Source: a virus. From it: a stretch of DNA of 27,729 bases. Where the stretch lies: IMG/VR virus record IMGVR_UViG_3300025120_000417, positions 1-27,729 of that record. The stretch is one strand, 5' to 3'. The notes under the pieces are model-generated. The model had not been told where the DNA came from. It was given only the letters and a program-made list of their open reading frames with translations, and made no database searches. Positions 14,401 to 24,000 of this stretch are shown one piece after another (position 1 is the stretch's first letter; each line of letters begins with the position of its first letter). Both the position numbers and the translations under genes were made by a program.

Positions 14401-16844
14401 TTACTACTACTTGCTCCTCCTAAATAACCATGTAATTGTTGGTTGCCTGAGGTAAATGTATAATTTGACCATCCTTCATTATATGAAGCGGAGGTTGTTC
14501 CACTTATAAATAAACTTGAAGATCCCCATTGTTCTATAAATCCACTATGTCCATCATATTTACCTTGTTTTACTATAAGTTCATATTGTGCATCTGAACC
14601 TGTATCATTTAAATTCATTTTAGAAGGTCTTCTATCTAATTTTAAATTAAAAAAACTACCAGTAAAGAAAGGTAAGAAAATAGGAGATGTAGAGGTATGA
14701 CCTTGTGAACCAGATAAAATAAATCTTAATTCTCCATAATGATCATAAACACCACTTGAAGTAGCAATTGATTCAGAAGGATATAAAAGTTGAATACCAA
14801 ACTGAGATGATGAATCACTATTATTTACTTGAAATATAGATTGTGTATGGTGAGAAGCAGAAGGGATACTAGATGCTTTAAATCTAAATTCAATTGTGTC
14901 TGGTACTTGATCTTCAGCTAATACTCCGTTCCACCAACCTTCAATGTTGTTCCAATCGACATCCATTTCCTCCCATTTATCTCCTACCATAGGCATAATA
15001 GCAGGTAACCAAGGAACTTCAACTACACTAGAAGTATTTGTAGATAAAGCGTAAACATGGTTCTCATAAAATTGAGTAGGTTGTTGTACATTTTTTTCTA
15101 TACCACCATACTCTTGTATTCTTAAAATAGTATCTTCAATACCAAAACAGTTTAAAAGTGCTCTTAAACCTCTATAGGATCCACGAGTTTTTAAAAGATA
15201 AGGTAAATTATGATATATACGTTTATATATTTCTTTATTTACATCATCATATAAAATAGGTTCGTTGGAAGCAGATATATAATTTTCTATTCTGTAAGAT
15301 CCAGTTTCGGGAACTATTGATCCTGAAGGGCCTAATCCTGTAAAAGCAGAGAATAAATTATCATTTGTTTTATTTGAAGTGTATAATTTAATACCTAAAG
15401 AGCGAAGTGAATCAGCTACTAAATCTTTTGAAATACCATGATCTATCCTATTATCTGCATCTTTTAAATCTCCAATTGCTCTAGTGTAGGTCCAAATGTA
15501 GTCAAAATGTTGACCTAACATTGCTACAAGTAGCTCTAAGTTTTGGTTTTGGGGATCTTCTTTTACATATGCTGGGAGAGTGTTCCAGATATAATTTCTA
15601 TTGCTTCCATCATATAACGAAGCGGATAATATTTGTCCTCCATAATAACCATTTTCTTCATCTATTGATCCATACCATTCAAGTGAAGCAGTAGCAGATA
15701 TAGTTAAATTATTATAAGGTAAAGTATTATTTGATTTAGGCCAAGCTTTACTTCCAGATTCAAAGTATAGGTAATATTCATAGTTATCAAACTGCTCAAT
15801 TAATATATCTATATTTTCTTGAATTGTGGCTTTAGAAGCTGAAATAGCAGATTGGTCTGTTAAAGGATCAAGAGCATTTAATTGGTTTAAATCACTTTGA
15901 TAATTTTGTACTTGAGTTAATTTATATTTAAAGTTTTCTAACCTTTCATATGCAGAAGAAAAATGTACAAAATTAGTATAGTTAGTATGGTTAATATTAA
16001 TACTAACACTTTTTTCTTCTAATATGGATTTTACTTGTTGATACGAAGAAGTTAATTCTGTATCTAATATTTCATTTAAATTAAAATAAGTAGTAGGTAC
16101 ATTAGTTGTACTGTTTAATTCAATATTAGTATTTGGACCTCTTAAATATTCAGATTCTTCTTCTTCTTCAGCTTCAAATTCAATATTAACATTAAAGGCA
16201 TAAGGATCAGATACTTGTTCTACAATCCATAAAGTATCTTTTATATTATAATTTGATGGTAGAGGTTCATATAGTTTAATAAAAATACCAGGTTCAGAAG
16301 TATTATTAGTATCTAATAAACTATTAACTCCAATTACTGTTTCGTTATTTCCAAAGTTAAGAAGGAAATCAGAATAAAAACTCTTTGAATTTTTAGAAGT
16401 AAGATAATTTAAATAAGAAGTACTTACAGCATTATAAGATAAATCATTTGTAACAATTTTAATCTCTGTTCTGTCTGAAGATATTTCTTTAATGTAATAT
16501 CTAGTACTTGGATTACTTAAAAATATAGGTCTATAAAAATAATATACAGTATTGTATTTTCCTATATCAAATCCTGAATTTTTAGTGTCTTGAGAAGGAT
16601 CTAGATATACTGTATCAAATAAATTTGAATCTTCAACTGTGTTTTGGATTCTATAATTCTTAAAATCATAGTTTATTGCTAATAATTGATTGGTAGCAGA
16701 ATAAATTTGATATTCTACTATATCCTGTTCAGCACCAAATTCACGATTGATAGAAAACTCATTTAACAAGTTAACATCCTGTGTGGTATAGTCCTGTGAA
16801 ATATAAGGATCTAATGGGTTGTATACAACACTCGTTTTTTCCAT
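11472..16844 (-). CDS. Giant baseplate wedge-like protein (tail protein I-like segment plus LamG-like domain)
   Basis: At 1790 residues this is the largest product. Residues 1-220 are beta-rich, and an acidic run (EAEEEEESE) lies at 224-232. A helical, coiled-coil-like stretch spans about 290-360 (ERLENFKYKLTQVQ). Residues 415-590 include QNLELLVAMLGQHFDYIW and then KRIYHNLPYLLKTRGSYRGL and LNCFGIEDTILRIQEYGG. The latter resembles the P2 tail-protein-I/wedge pattern in which a short-chain segment precedes a glycine-rich turn. Residues 645-850 look like a concanavalin/LamG jelly roll (IEFRFKAS, YGELRFILSG, FFNLKLDRR, YQEFRYWITNISQSAFDQHV). The rest is beta-rich with no recognised domain. By position after gp6 it may play the part of T4 gp7 (about 1030 residues) with added carbohydrate-binding material. 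This assignment is inferred from context. Confidence 0.7.
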   Translation of the reverse strand: MEKTSVVYNPLDPYISQDYTTQDVNLLNEFSINREFGAEQDIVEYQIYSATNQLLAINYDFKNYRIQNTVEDSNLFDTVYLDPSQDTKNSGFDIGKYNTVYYFYRPIFLSNPSTRYYIKEISSDRTEIKIVTNDLSYNAVSTSYLNYLTSKNSKSFYSDFLLNFGNNETVIGVNSLLDTNNTSEPGIFIKLYEPLPSNYNIKDTLWIVEQVSDPYAFNVNIEFEAEEEEESEYLRGPNTNIELNSTTNVPTTYFNLNEILDTELTSSYQQVKSILEEKSVSININHTNYTNFVHFSSAYERLENFKYKLTQVQNYQSDLNQLNALDPLTDQSAISASKATIQENIDILIEQFDNYEYYLYFESGSKAWPKSNNTLPYNNLTISATASLEWYGSIDEENGYYGGQILSASLYDGSNRNYIWNTLPAYVKEDPQNQNLELLVAMLGQHFDYIWTYTRAIGDLKDADNRIDHGISKDLVADSLRSLGIKLYTSNKTNDNLFSAFTGLGPSGSIVPETGSYRIENYISASNEPILYDDVNKEIYKRIYHNLPYLLKTRGSYRGLRALLNCFGIEDTILRIQEYGGIEKNVQQPTQFYENHVYALSTNTSSVVEVPWLPAIMPMVGDKWEEMDVDWNNIEGWWNGVLAEDQVPDTIEFRFKASSIPSASHHTQSIFQVNNSDSSSQFGIQLLYPSESIATSSGVYDHYGELRFILSGSQGHTSTSPIFLPFFTGSFFNLKLDRRPSKMNLNDTGSDAQYELIVKQGKYDGHSGFIEQWGSSSLFISGTTSASYNEGWSNYTFTSGNQQLHGYLGGASSSNVIAPDGVIFDGEYQEFRYWITNISQSAFDQHVLNPTSYAGNNITSSYYDLIYRLPLGNYDFISGSDGDNKVTSVHPMVTGSVAPTASFLGTGSSTVNYGIITNFTTNSFVSESKIDIIQGPDIGAFTPNENKIRITNNEIISGSTLSAYVSVQQNTLSSSRIDYTADLDVAQIAISPQDSVDRDIENQMGWFDIDDYIGDPTNSSSLTYPKLEELKDFYFKKYYKKTSVLESVKLLSYFDSSLFKMLKDFVPAKTQLNTGLVIKPTILERTKQQRFEPSFTYVDHSGSFEVVSITGSTPMGIPLNTTYTGEVLIPSSSANTITASGVVYNFTDNREPFTGEYSGSELTVYSQPTTSIVTELSYFNTKIDFSSSLSYSAIPLNPTLNNISEARKSTQYMDLDYSSNIITPVNIGFITSRSFGEITEADTPFLDAPIQDSNYTLLRNINPRYLGSKNISQLYNVYTIGDSSYGQTAAIDLNSLKFAYFQEVVETGSFFPDRSNVYIKYLIDGRSNVTELTRKNETIFEVQNIFNANKEANISLDDNQLFSDQKYLDGLKPVYAGGFRYLPCLQNPTGSSSLIYNFTSGSVSNITKEDLREVPTSLGGDFIQIGNFNLGTVKITSGSNVVNVGGYPSIKLTRNAPINQSTIWWDNDLLINVEGQVELEINIPKNTSASFDDITWNPFNGSQPILSSSTDLGDFALLKATYHVTNSVILPKNTNEISAIINDSPSAMGGRFETSFSTPQIISASITIGQEAANHSEPKFTYYFPSDPVTSLTSSITDGGDNAENDAFFVRNNTGSFNILTASVSMSYWYENIIQTSSVFISGSDSYGVIDEAFSIQKGDLFRFVDVGAGEPGTGSGIFPKEFERQVKRVNVIPRDEVTNTNRLAIEFDKDIPARACEDFPGATLPEDAKQIKRFVILKKVQDETNIVLDFAKQPGRTSSGIVLPADIPKSLQDKAGNIVKELKSQNLIS

Positions 16845-16845
16845 A

Positions 16846-17193
16846 CTATATTGTAGTACTTAAGTTTACAATTTCTTGTTGTGAAGTTATTAGTTGAGTT
16901 CTTAAATCATTAATTTCATCAAGTAAAGCTTGAATCTCTTCTGATTGTCCAACTACACCTACATATCCTGCACTTCTGTTTATTAATTCTTCATGAGAAC
17001 CAAAACTGCCTTTTTGTGGTATTTCAAAAAATAAACGATCATATTCAGCAAAAAATTCAGCAACAGTTATAGGGTCTTCAATAACTACTTCTTGTTCATT
17101 TTGAACTAATTGTTTAAATTCTATGTCTACAACATTAGGGTAGGATACTTTTCCAAATACCTGTTTGTTAAGCTTTGCTTCTTGTTTAGCCAT
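16846..17193 (-). CDS. Small conserved phage protein with C-terminal coiled coil
   Basis: The 115-residue protein has a basic start (MAKQEAKLNKQVFGKVSYP), an acidic middle (VVIEDPITVAEFFAEYDRLFFEIP) and a C-terminal heptad-like helix (EEIQALLDEINDLRTQLITSQQEIVNL, about 84-110). There is no signal peptide or enzyme motif. It lies between the 353-residue structural gene (1-nt TAATG overlap) and the giant wedge gene (1-nt gap), so it is probably a small baseplate component or assembly partner. I do not recognise a named family. Confidence 0.65.
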   Translation of the reverse strand: MAKQEAKLNKQVFGKVSYPNVVDIEFKQLVQNEQEVVIEDPITVAEFFAEYDRLFFEIPQKGSFGSHEELINRSAGYVGVVGQSEEIQALLDEINDLRTQLITSQQEIVNLSTTI

Positions 17194-18254
17194 TATCTAA
17201 TTATTTTAAAATAATTACCTTTATCCTCAATTACTAGAGTTTCATCTCCAATAATAGTCTTAATCATTAATTGGTAGTATCTTTCGGGTTCTAACCCATC
17301 CATATAAACCGTAAAGTAATTACTCCCACTATCAGCACTTATTTTAGTATATGAAGTATCAAAATCAACCACCATTTCATCTGTTTTAGCATCTTTTAAT
17401 CCCCAATATGAAGATGTAGGTAGTGCTTTAGCATTTAAATATACTGAACTGGTTTGGAAAGTCCTAGTAGGATATTTGTCTCTTGCTTTTACTCTAAAAT
17501 TATATATCCCACTGTCTTCAAATTCACTTTTTAGGTTTGTGAAAGAAACTACAACATCACTTGAAGTTACTAAAGGTAAGGGTGTAGCATGTGAACTATC
17601 ATCCCATTTAAACTCAACTTCAGGTGGGTATATAGTATGAGTGTCCATAGAGAAATATTGAGTTTGAACATATGAAGATGAAAATTCAATACTTGCACTA
17701 TGTTTAACAATAAATCCATCATTTACTACTGATCCACTATTCCATTCTTGGATAATATTAGTAACATCCATTGAGATATCTTTATCACTTACATAAGTAA
17801 AGTCTTGAGATGCGGATGATTTATTTGTATACCAATCCCCCCCATTTGAAGTCCAAGCTCTTGAACCAGATTCTCCTTTCCAACCCCATGAACATCCATC
17901 TTTTGTTTTAGGATTATCATTTACTCTACCAGTTCCCATATCCCATGTTCCTGAAATAGGATACGATTCTAGGGTATAATTTAATGGTGCATTTTCAGCA
18001 TTTGCAAGGTATAATTTTAAGTTACTTTGGAATGCCGAACCACTTATTGTATTGTTTATAATATTGCTTATATCCGTTGATTTGAATTGAATTAAGGCAC
18101 GTGTAACAGCAGGTAAGTCTCCTGCAGCTGAAGAGTTAATGTTAATTCCATTATAATTGGAAATGTCTAATATTTCATCTCTACCGGTGTTTTGAGCAGG
18201 GTATTGAGATAATATAAAAGTATCTTTTTCGGGAAATATTTTATATACTGCCAT
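17193..18254 (-). CDS. Structural protein with DNRLRE/CBM96-like domain
   Basis: In the 353-residue protein, residues 1-185 resemble the DNRLRE/CBM96 fold: YKIFPEKDTFILSQYP at the start, TRALIQFKSTDI near 51-62, LKLYLANAE near 79-87, a Trp/Gly-rich segment (DGCSWGWKGE, GGDWY), and DVTNIIQEWNSGSVVNDGFIVKH at 163-185. In bacteria this fold occurs in surface and polysaccharide-binding proteins. Residues 220-353 look like one or two Ig/fibronectin-like beta domains. The gene follows gp6 by 4 nt in a wedge-gene operon, which suggests a baseplate-rim or short-fibre component, perhaps binding glycans. The poly-A leader before the ATG (CTAAAAAA) is typical of SD-less initiation. The domain call is by eye only. 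Confidence 0.62.
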   Translation of the reverse strand: MAVYKIFPEKDTFILSQYPAQNTGRDEILDISNYNGININSSAAGDLPAVTRALIQFKSTDISNIINNTISGSAFQSNLKLYLANAENAPLNYTLESYPISGTWDMGTGRVNDNPKTKDGCSWGWKGESGSRAWTSNGGDWYTNKSSASQDFTYVSDKDISMDVTNIIQEWNSGSVVNDGFIVKHSASIEFSSSYVQTQYFSMDTHTIYPPEVEFKWDDSSHATPLPLVTSSDVVVSFTNLKSEFEDSGIYNFRVKARDKYPTRTFQTSSVYLNAKALPTSSYWGLKDAKTDEMVVDFDTSYTKISADSGSNYFTVYMDGLEPERYYQLMIKTIIGDETLVIEDKGNYFKIIR

Positions 18255-18258
18255 TTTT

Positions 18259-20130
18259 TTAGTTTGTTACTATTCGTCCTTTAATATCACTTTCTGGGTA
18301 TCTTAATTCAAATATTGAAGGATCTAAAGATGGATATAAAATTCCATTTATAGTTGATCCTTTTATATCATAAGCATATTTTGAATAACCCATAGATTCT
18401 CCTACTTTATTTATAATTTGTAAAGATTTAACAGTTTGAACACCTTCTATATTATCAAGTACATTAAGAACACTATTCATTAATATAGGTTGATTAATTT
18501 GCCATTTATTAGTATTAAAATAATCTTTAAGAGCATCAATACAATTATTAATAATTAACCTATTATTAAAATTAGGTTGAATTATAACATCAAATTCAAC
18601 TCCAATATTAATTACAAATGCATCTTTAATTCTAAGAGCATCAGTTAACATTCTATATTCACCTAAAAATGTTCTTAGGTTTTCTTTTAAAGCGGGATCT
18701 GCAACTACAAGATTATCTTGAGAATTATTAGATAAAAGATATAATGTTAATGCATTTGTGTCATATCTTTCTTCTTGTGAAGTTGTTTTATTATTATTTT
18801 CTTGTGTTACATATACTTTAGAAACTTTTCCGAATTTTGGAGGTAAGGATAAAGCCCTAATAGCATAATCATCTTTAGTTACTGTTCTTAATTGGGTAGG
18901 ATATTGAGCTATTGATTTTCTTCTTATATCTTCATTTGTATCTCCATCTCCTCCTCCAATAGCTGGTTTTGTATTGGTAAATGCTAATGAGCTTCTAACT
19001 GTAGATTGTAAGGTTGAATCTAAATTAGATCCAAAAAATGTTACGGTACCAGAAGATAATATTGTTAGAGATTGTGCTGTAACATTAGAGGTAGCTCCTC
19101 CTCCTACAAGGTATTCTATAGTCAATGTAGTATTTGAAGGTGCTAAACCATAAGTTTTAGTATATAAAAAATTGGCTGGATCCCAAGCTGTTGTTAATTT
19201 TTCTGTTCCATAAGGTAATCCTAAACCTATATTGTCTGAATTAGGTGTTATAATTTCATCTGGGTTTGAAGAAACTCCTGGACCAAATTGTATTTCTAGT
19301 GATTGATTTGTTTTAAAACGTTTGATAAATCTACGAGGAACTTTCTTAATTTTTAAAAGATAAGGTGTAGTTTCATCATATTGGTTTAATATTGGGTCAT
19401 TGGATGCTATATTAGTTACAGGGTCAAAAATTGTTTCTTGGGCTAGATAAGGTACTTCATACCATCTATTTGAATCACTATCTGTAACTTTAACTACCTC
19501 AATTATATTAGTATCTTCTACATCAATAGTAGAAAATTTTTGAGGATTAGTAAATGAAAAAGTTTTAGTTTTAAGTGTACCAGCAGTTGCCTTTGCTTTT
19601 TTCTTTAATAAATAAAAGTTAGGTTGATTATTTGAATCTATAGAGTAAACAGATATATCCGTTGGATCTGCACTTCCAGATATTGTAAAATCAACTTTAT
19701 TTTCTATGTAAAAATAAACACTTGTATCATTTGAAGATTGTAATTGTGCACCTTCAGATAATATCATTGCATAATTAAAATCAGGTTGAACTAAACCCCC
19801 TTCTGTAGTTGAAGGTAAAGTTTGATAAATATCTACATCAACAGTAGATGCATTTGTTACTTGAGGAAAATAACCATTAGTATAAGCTAAAGAAAGTAAA
19901 CTATCTCTTTGCTTAGCATATTCTAAAAAATTTTCTTGAATTTGGTTATCACCATAGTAAGATAAAACATCTCCTACATAGGAAGCCATTTCAATTAACA
20001 TCAACCCAGCAGATGTATCTGAAAAGTCATTATAAGTTTCTGGGTAATAGACTTGAGCGAATTCAAGTAATTTTTGCTTAAATCCGTCAAAATCTTTATT
20101 TAAATATTGTATCTGTTTAGACTCCGCCAT
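18259..20130 (-). CDS. 6: Baseplate wedge protein, T4 gp6 / J-like
   Basis: The 623-residue protein opens with IQYLNKDFDGFKQKLLEFAQVYYP and then DFSDTSAGLMLIEMASYVGDVLSYYGD (about 37-63), the hallmark N-terminus of T4 gp6-type wedge proteins. Residues about 395-460 (IGGGDGDTNEDIRRKSIAQYPTQLRTVTKDDYA) and a late segment (LMNSVLNVLDNIEGVQTVKSLQI) match the baseplate J-like core. The length is close to T4 gp6 (660). In T4, gp6 dimers form the ring that holds the wedges around the hub and rearranges on contraction. The start overlaps the gp25 stop by 14 nt; the gp25-gp6 order is conserved in contractile injection systems. Confidence 0.92.
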   Translation of the reverse strand: MAESKQIQYLNKDFDGFKQKLLEFAQVYYPETYNDFSDTSAGLMLIEMASYVGDVLSYYGDNQIQENFLEYAKQRDSLLSLAYTNGYFPQVTNASTVDVDIYQTLPSTTEGGLVQPDFNYAMILSEGAQLQSSNDTSVYFYIENKVDFTISGSADPTDISVYSIDSNNQPNFYLLKKKAKATAGTLKTKTFSFTNPQKFSTIDVEDTNIIEVVKVTDSDSNRWYEVPYLAQETIFDPVTNIASNDPILNQYDETTPYLLKIKKVPRRFIKRFKTNQSLEIQFGPGVSSNPDEIITPNSDNIGLGLPYGTEKLTTAWDPANFLYTKTYGLAPSNTTLTIEYLVGGGATSNVTAQSLTILSSGTVTFFGSNLDSTLQSTVRSSLAFTNTKPAIGGGDGDTNEDIRRKSIAQYPTQLRTVTKDDYAIRALSLPPKFGKVSKVYVTQENNNKTTSQEERYDTNALTLYLLSNNSQDNLVVADPALKENLRTFLGEYRMLTDALRIKDAFVINIGVEFDVIIQPNFNNRLIINNCIDALKDYFNTNKWQINQPILMNSVLNVLDNIEGVQTVKSLQIINKVGESMGYSKYAYDIKGSTINGILYPSLDPSIFELRYPESDIKGRIVTN

Positions 20131-20575
20131 TGTTAAGATTTATTTGTATTTCGTCTTCTATATTTGTGTTAACTACAGTATATTTTAAATATATCATAAT
20201 AGTTTTTGAATCAGGTTCTAATTCAATATTTAAATTTTCTACTGTAATTGTAGGAAAATATAAATCTATTCCACCATAAATTAAATTTTCAATTTCATCT
20301 ACCCTTGCTTCTGTTATTTGATTAAACAATGTTCCAGGTTCACCAATTGGATCGTCTAAAGAGGGTGCTAAACCAAGTAACCCAGCTCCAAATCCAGGGT
20401 TCATTACTCTTTCTCTTTTACCTGTTAATATAAAATTTAATAGGTTAGATTTAATAGCATCTTGAGTGGTATAGGTTGAATTAATACCTGTAGGACCATT
20501 AAATGGAATAGATATTCCTACACCCGTAGATGGTTTTAAATCTAAAACGTCAATATTTTTAAATATATAAGCCAT
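20117..20575 (-). CDS. 25: Baseplate wedge protein, T4 gp25-like
   Basis: The 152-residue protein belongs to the gpW/gp25 family. TTQDAIKSNLLNFILTGKRERVMNPGFG (36-63) includes the characteristic TGxRER...P-x-FG signature, followed by a helix with RVDEIENLI and a C-terminal beta-rich tail (VENLNIELEPDSKTIMIYLKY). T4 gp25 (132 residues) joins wedges to the hub and helps start sheath assembly. The start overlaps the previous stop by 1 nt (TAATG), and the gene overlaps gp6 downstream by 14 nt. Confidence 0.92.
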   Translation of the reverse strand: MAYIFKNIDVLDLKPSTGVGISIPFNGPTGINSTYTTQDAIKSNLLNFILTGKRERVMNPGFGAGLLGLAPSLDDPIGEPGTLFNQITEARVDEIENLIYGGIDLYFPTITVENLNIELEPDSKTIMIYLKYTVVNTNIEDEIQINLNNGGV

Positions 20576-21054
20576 TATATTTTACCTGATTCTTTCATTT
20601 TGCCCATTAAACCTGAAAAGTCTGGTACAGCATCAATTGATACTTGGTTTATATCAGATGTTTTAGGTTGTGAGGCCATCATTTCATCTACAGAATTAAC
20701 TACTTTTGTAGGTGCCCCAGGCATACCGCCTTGGAATCCTACAGCATCTTGTGATGACATTCCACCATTAAGATTTCTCCACCCTCCTTCTTCATGGGTT
20801 TGGTTTAAAACACTAGCTAAAGCACCAACTCCTTCAAATAAAGGTGCTGTTGGTTTTTTAGGTTGTTGAGGAGTACTTTCTTGAATTGTTTCTGTTAGTT
20901 CAGATAATGACTGTTTTTGAACTTTTTGTTCTACAACCGGCTTCTGAATTGTTTTATTTTTAGTGATAGGAGTACTCATAATTAATGAAAGTTCTTCTTT
21001 AATTACACCTCTTACCTCTTCTCGAATTATTTTTCTAAAAGCTTCTATTTTCAT
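20575..21054 (-). CDS. Small virion-associated protein with IREE-type leader (unknown function)
   Basis: The 159-residue protein starts with an amphipathic helix, FRKIIREEVRGVIKEELSLI, with three (L/I)xE-type sites in 20 residues. A low-complexity Gln/Lys/Pro linker follows (about 30-70), then a Gly/Met-rich segment (GGWRNLNGGMSSQDAVGFQGGMPG, about 89-112) and a short helical end (FSGLMGKMKESGKI). No enzyme motif is seen. It sits between the 1009-residue structural protein and gp25, so a baseplate assembly or internal virion role is possible. The leader resembles those of the kinase and NMNAT-like proteins in this window. Its ATG lies only 3 nt after an AT-rich palindrome. Confidence 0.6.
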   Translation of the reverse strand: MKIEAFRKIIREEVRGVIKEELSLIMSTPITKNKTIQKPVVEQKVQKQSLSELTETIQESTPQQPKKPTAPLFEGVGALASVLNQTHEEGGWRNLNGGMSSQDAVGFQGGMPGAPTKVVNSVDEMMASQPKTSDINQVSIDAVPDFSGLMGKMKESGKI

Positions 21055-21057
21055 GAT

Positions 21058-21071
21058 TATAAATATTTATA
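21058..21071. promoter_or_regulatory. TATAAATATTTATA palindrome, possible promoter
   Basis: A perfect 14-nt palindrome in the 19-nt gap before the 159-residue gene. It carries both TATTTATA, the core of the other elements, and TATAAATA, the T4 late box, on the transcribed strand. In the T4 reading the -10 box ends 9 nt before the ATG, so the transcript would be almost leaderless; in the other reading it is 3 nt away, unlike the 14-17 nt elsewhere. Confidence 0.3.
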
Positions 21072-21073
21072 TA

Positions 21074-24000
21074 TTATTTTTTTCTTCCGCGTTTGCGTTT
21101 AACTTTAACTTTAGTTCCATCTATAGTAATACGATATTCTTCTCTAATTTCTTCTTGAGAAATACCAAATTCAACCTCTGTTTCAGTATATCTTTGTCTT
21201 AAAAGTAATCTTATCCATTTTGGTAATTCTTGTTCTACAATTGTTTCAAAATATTCTTCAAAAGGTGGTGGTGTTGTTTTAGTACCTGCAGACCTAGCTA
21301 CTAAAATTTCCCAATCACTTCTTGCTTTTCCTTCTAAACCACCATACCATTGTGTTGTTTTTCTATTAATTTCATTTACTTTATCCGGGTTTGGATCTAT
21401 TTCACTTAAAATCGACTCTTTTAAAGTAGCTATAAGTTCTGCCTCGGATAAATTTTCTACTCCAGGTTGACTTAAAATTGATGAAATTTGATTAGATGAA
21501 GCTCCACTTAAAATATTATATGAATTTTGAATTTTTGCTAATGATGGGTTAGATGCAATAAATTCATTTAATGGTTCTTGTATTAAAACTTGTGTATCAA
21601 TTGGTCTTTGTTTAACTGAAGGGTTTGGGGTTGAAGAAGCAGGGATTGTTCCTTCAGCTGCCATTGGAATATAATCTTCATTTCCTGTTCTTATTTCCGT
21701 AGGAGTAACATCATTGTTATTTTTAAGTCCAGGTAAAGAGGCTGCCCTATTTGATTGTTCTGCTTTAAGGTTAGATATAGCTAGGGAGTTTGCCCCTGTT
21801 GTTTTTGCTAATTCAATTGCTGAATCGTCATCTATTTGGTTAGAGTCTTTATCTGGGGTGTTAATTCCCATAGTACCATCATTTGTATTACGTTTTAGCT
21901 GAAGTTTTAATTCTTGGATTATGGTTGAAATATCAGTTGAAAAAGTAAGTTCAGTAGCAACTGTTATTTTACCAGCTGAATCTAAAGCTATACCTCTTCT
22001 TCTAATTAGAGAATTACTATTTTTATCTATAGGTCTTTCTTCTTGGATTTTTAAGGTATATCCTAAATAAAATTCTGCAAAATTACCAAATCTATCTTCA
22101 GGGTCAGCGGGCTTAGGTTGTATTTTAAAGAAATTCTCTTCCGCTGCTTCAAGTAATCCTCTATTTTTATCAGTAAATTTATTATAAGTATAATACTGAA
22201 GTTGATTACCTTCAGCAAATAAATCTCTTAAATCCTGACCTCTAGCATCATCAAATACAATACCGGTTGCTCCAGAAGTTAACTTTCCATTAAATACTAT
22301 GTTTCCATCTCCATCAAACCCGTAAACTGATCCTGGTAGAAACATTAGGGATCCATCCTCTAGTGTTAAAATGGTTACATTATCATCAGTAGCGTTAATT
22401 AAGTTAGTTACGGCTTGAGATTGTTGGAAGGTTTTTACTCCTTTATTTGGTGTAACTGTAAGTAATGATTGTAAAGCTGTAAAAGAATTTCTTAAAGCAC
22501 CATTTAAGGAATTAGTTAATTCTTCAGGAGTATTATTACAACTATCTAATTTTTCTTGAAATTTAGCAGTTTCTTTAATGAATACTGTTAGAAATCTTTT
22601 AATTAATTCTAAACTGCTTATTAAAGCATCTACAATTTTTGCTGCTTTATCTAAAAAATCAATGGCCGTTCCAAGGGCTTGTTCAACCCATTCTAGTTTT
22701 TCTGTTATAACTTGAATAGCTCCTACAGGTATAAAGGCGGCTGGTAAGAATTTTATAACAGCTTTTACTACTTTAATTACTATCTTTAGTACCTTAAGTA
22801 TAGTTGAAATTGTTTTTAAGATTTGGCTAACAGTACGTAGTAAAGCTAAAACCATAGTAATAGTTCCTTCTATAAACTTAGCAAACTTAACTATAATACC
22901 TACAAATGCTGCTAACTGATCGTAAGGTATAGCATCTACTAAAAGGTTATTTACATCTTCAATTTCTTTTTTAAATTTTTCTTCTATAAAAGAAGTTACA
23001 TTTGTAAAAGGAAGAATTTTATTTTGAAGATCTTTTAAAACTCTTACCCTATCGATTACTTCTTGAGCCGAAAGACCTCCAGCTAATGCTGCTTGGACTC
23101 CTCCCGCTTCAGTAGCTACAGCTCCAAGTGTAGGTGAAGTTTGATCAACTGAATTTAGAAATACTTGAAAAGGTTCTTTAAGTTTGCCTATAAAAGGAAT
23201 TGTACTTGGTAATGCATTAACATTATTTCTTAGATCTTCTACTCCTAGTTCTCTTATAGCATTATTTAACCCATTTAATTCAGTAGCTAATTCCCTTACA
23301 TCTGTAGCAGAGGGATCAGATTCAAATTCAATTTTAAAAAATTCAAATCCTCTAGGAATTGGATCCTTATTAGCATCTACTTGGGTATTTCCATTTTTAT
23401 CTTTTATATAAGGAGGTTCTGCAGGTGATATACTTGTTACTTCAATTTGATATCCAACCCCAAAGGCAGAATCATCAAGCCCTCCTACATCTTCAGATGT
23501 AATAGGGAAAGACCTTAAAACGTTACCTATCATTTTAGATCCTACTTTAGGGTCATCAACTTGTTTAACTATTACTTGTGATCCTTTATGAATAGGAGCT
23601 TGTATATCTCCTCCAGGTTGATCTGATGTTATTACTACAGCTATATTTCCTATTTGAAAGGGGATTAAGACAGGGGCATCTGGGTCTAAAGGATCAGGGA
23701 TACCAAAAACTCCTTCTGCATTTTGATTTCCTTGTATAAATTGAAATTTTTTAAATAGGTTTAATAAATCCCCTACTTTACCTTCAAACTTAGCTATTCC
23801 ATCAGCAACTTTACTTCCTGGAGGGAAGGCTTGTGTGGCAAGAAATTGGAGTGGACTACATACATTATATGTATTAAATACTTTAATTGTGGATGTTATA
23901 GGGACAATTCCGGGGTTGTTTCTAATATTTTTAATCCCTTTTATAAATTGTTGTCTTTCTTGTGAATCTGAAAAATTAACAAAGGTTGTTGCAGTTTTTC

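Noticed and set aside
14521-14545. TATAAATA-like match inside the giant wedge gene
   Set aside because: Such 8-mers are expected about ten times by chance in DNA this AT-rich. This one is within a gene and not near a start codon.
16144-16176. Acidic run EAEEEEESE in the giant wedge protein, considered as a low-complexity error or frameshift scar
   Set aside because: The reading frame is continuous through it and the flanking protein keeps the same character, so it is an ordinary acidic loop.
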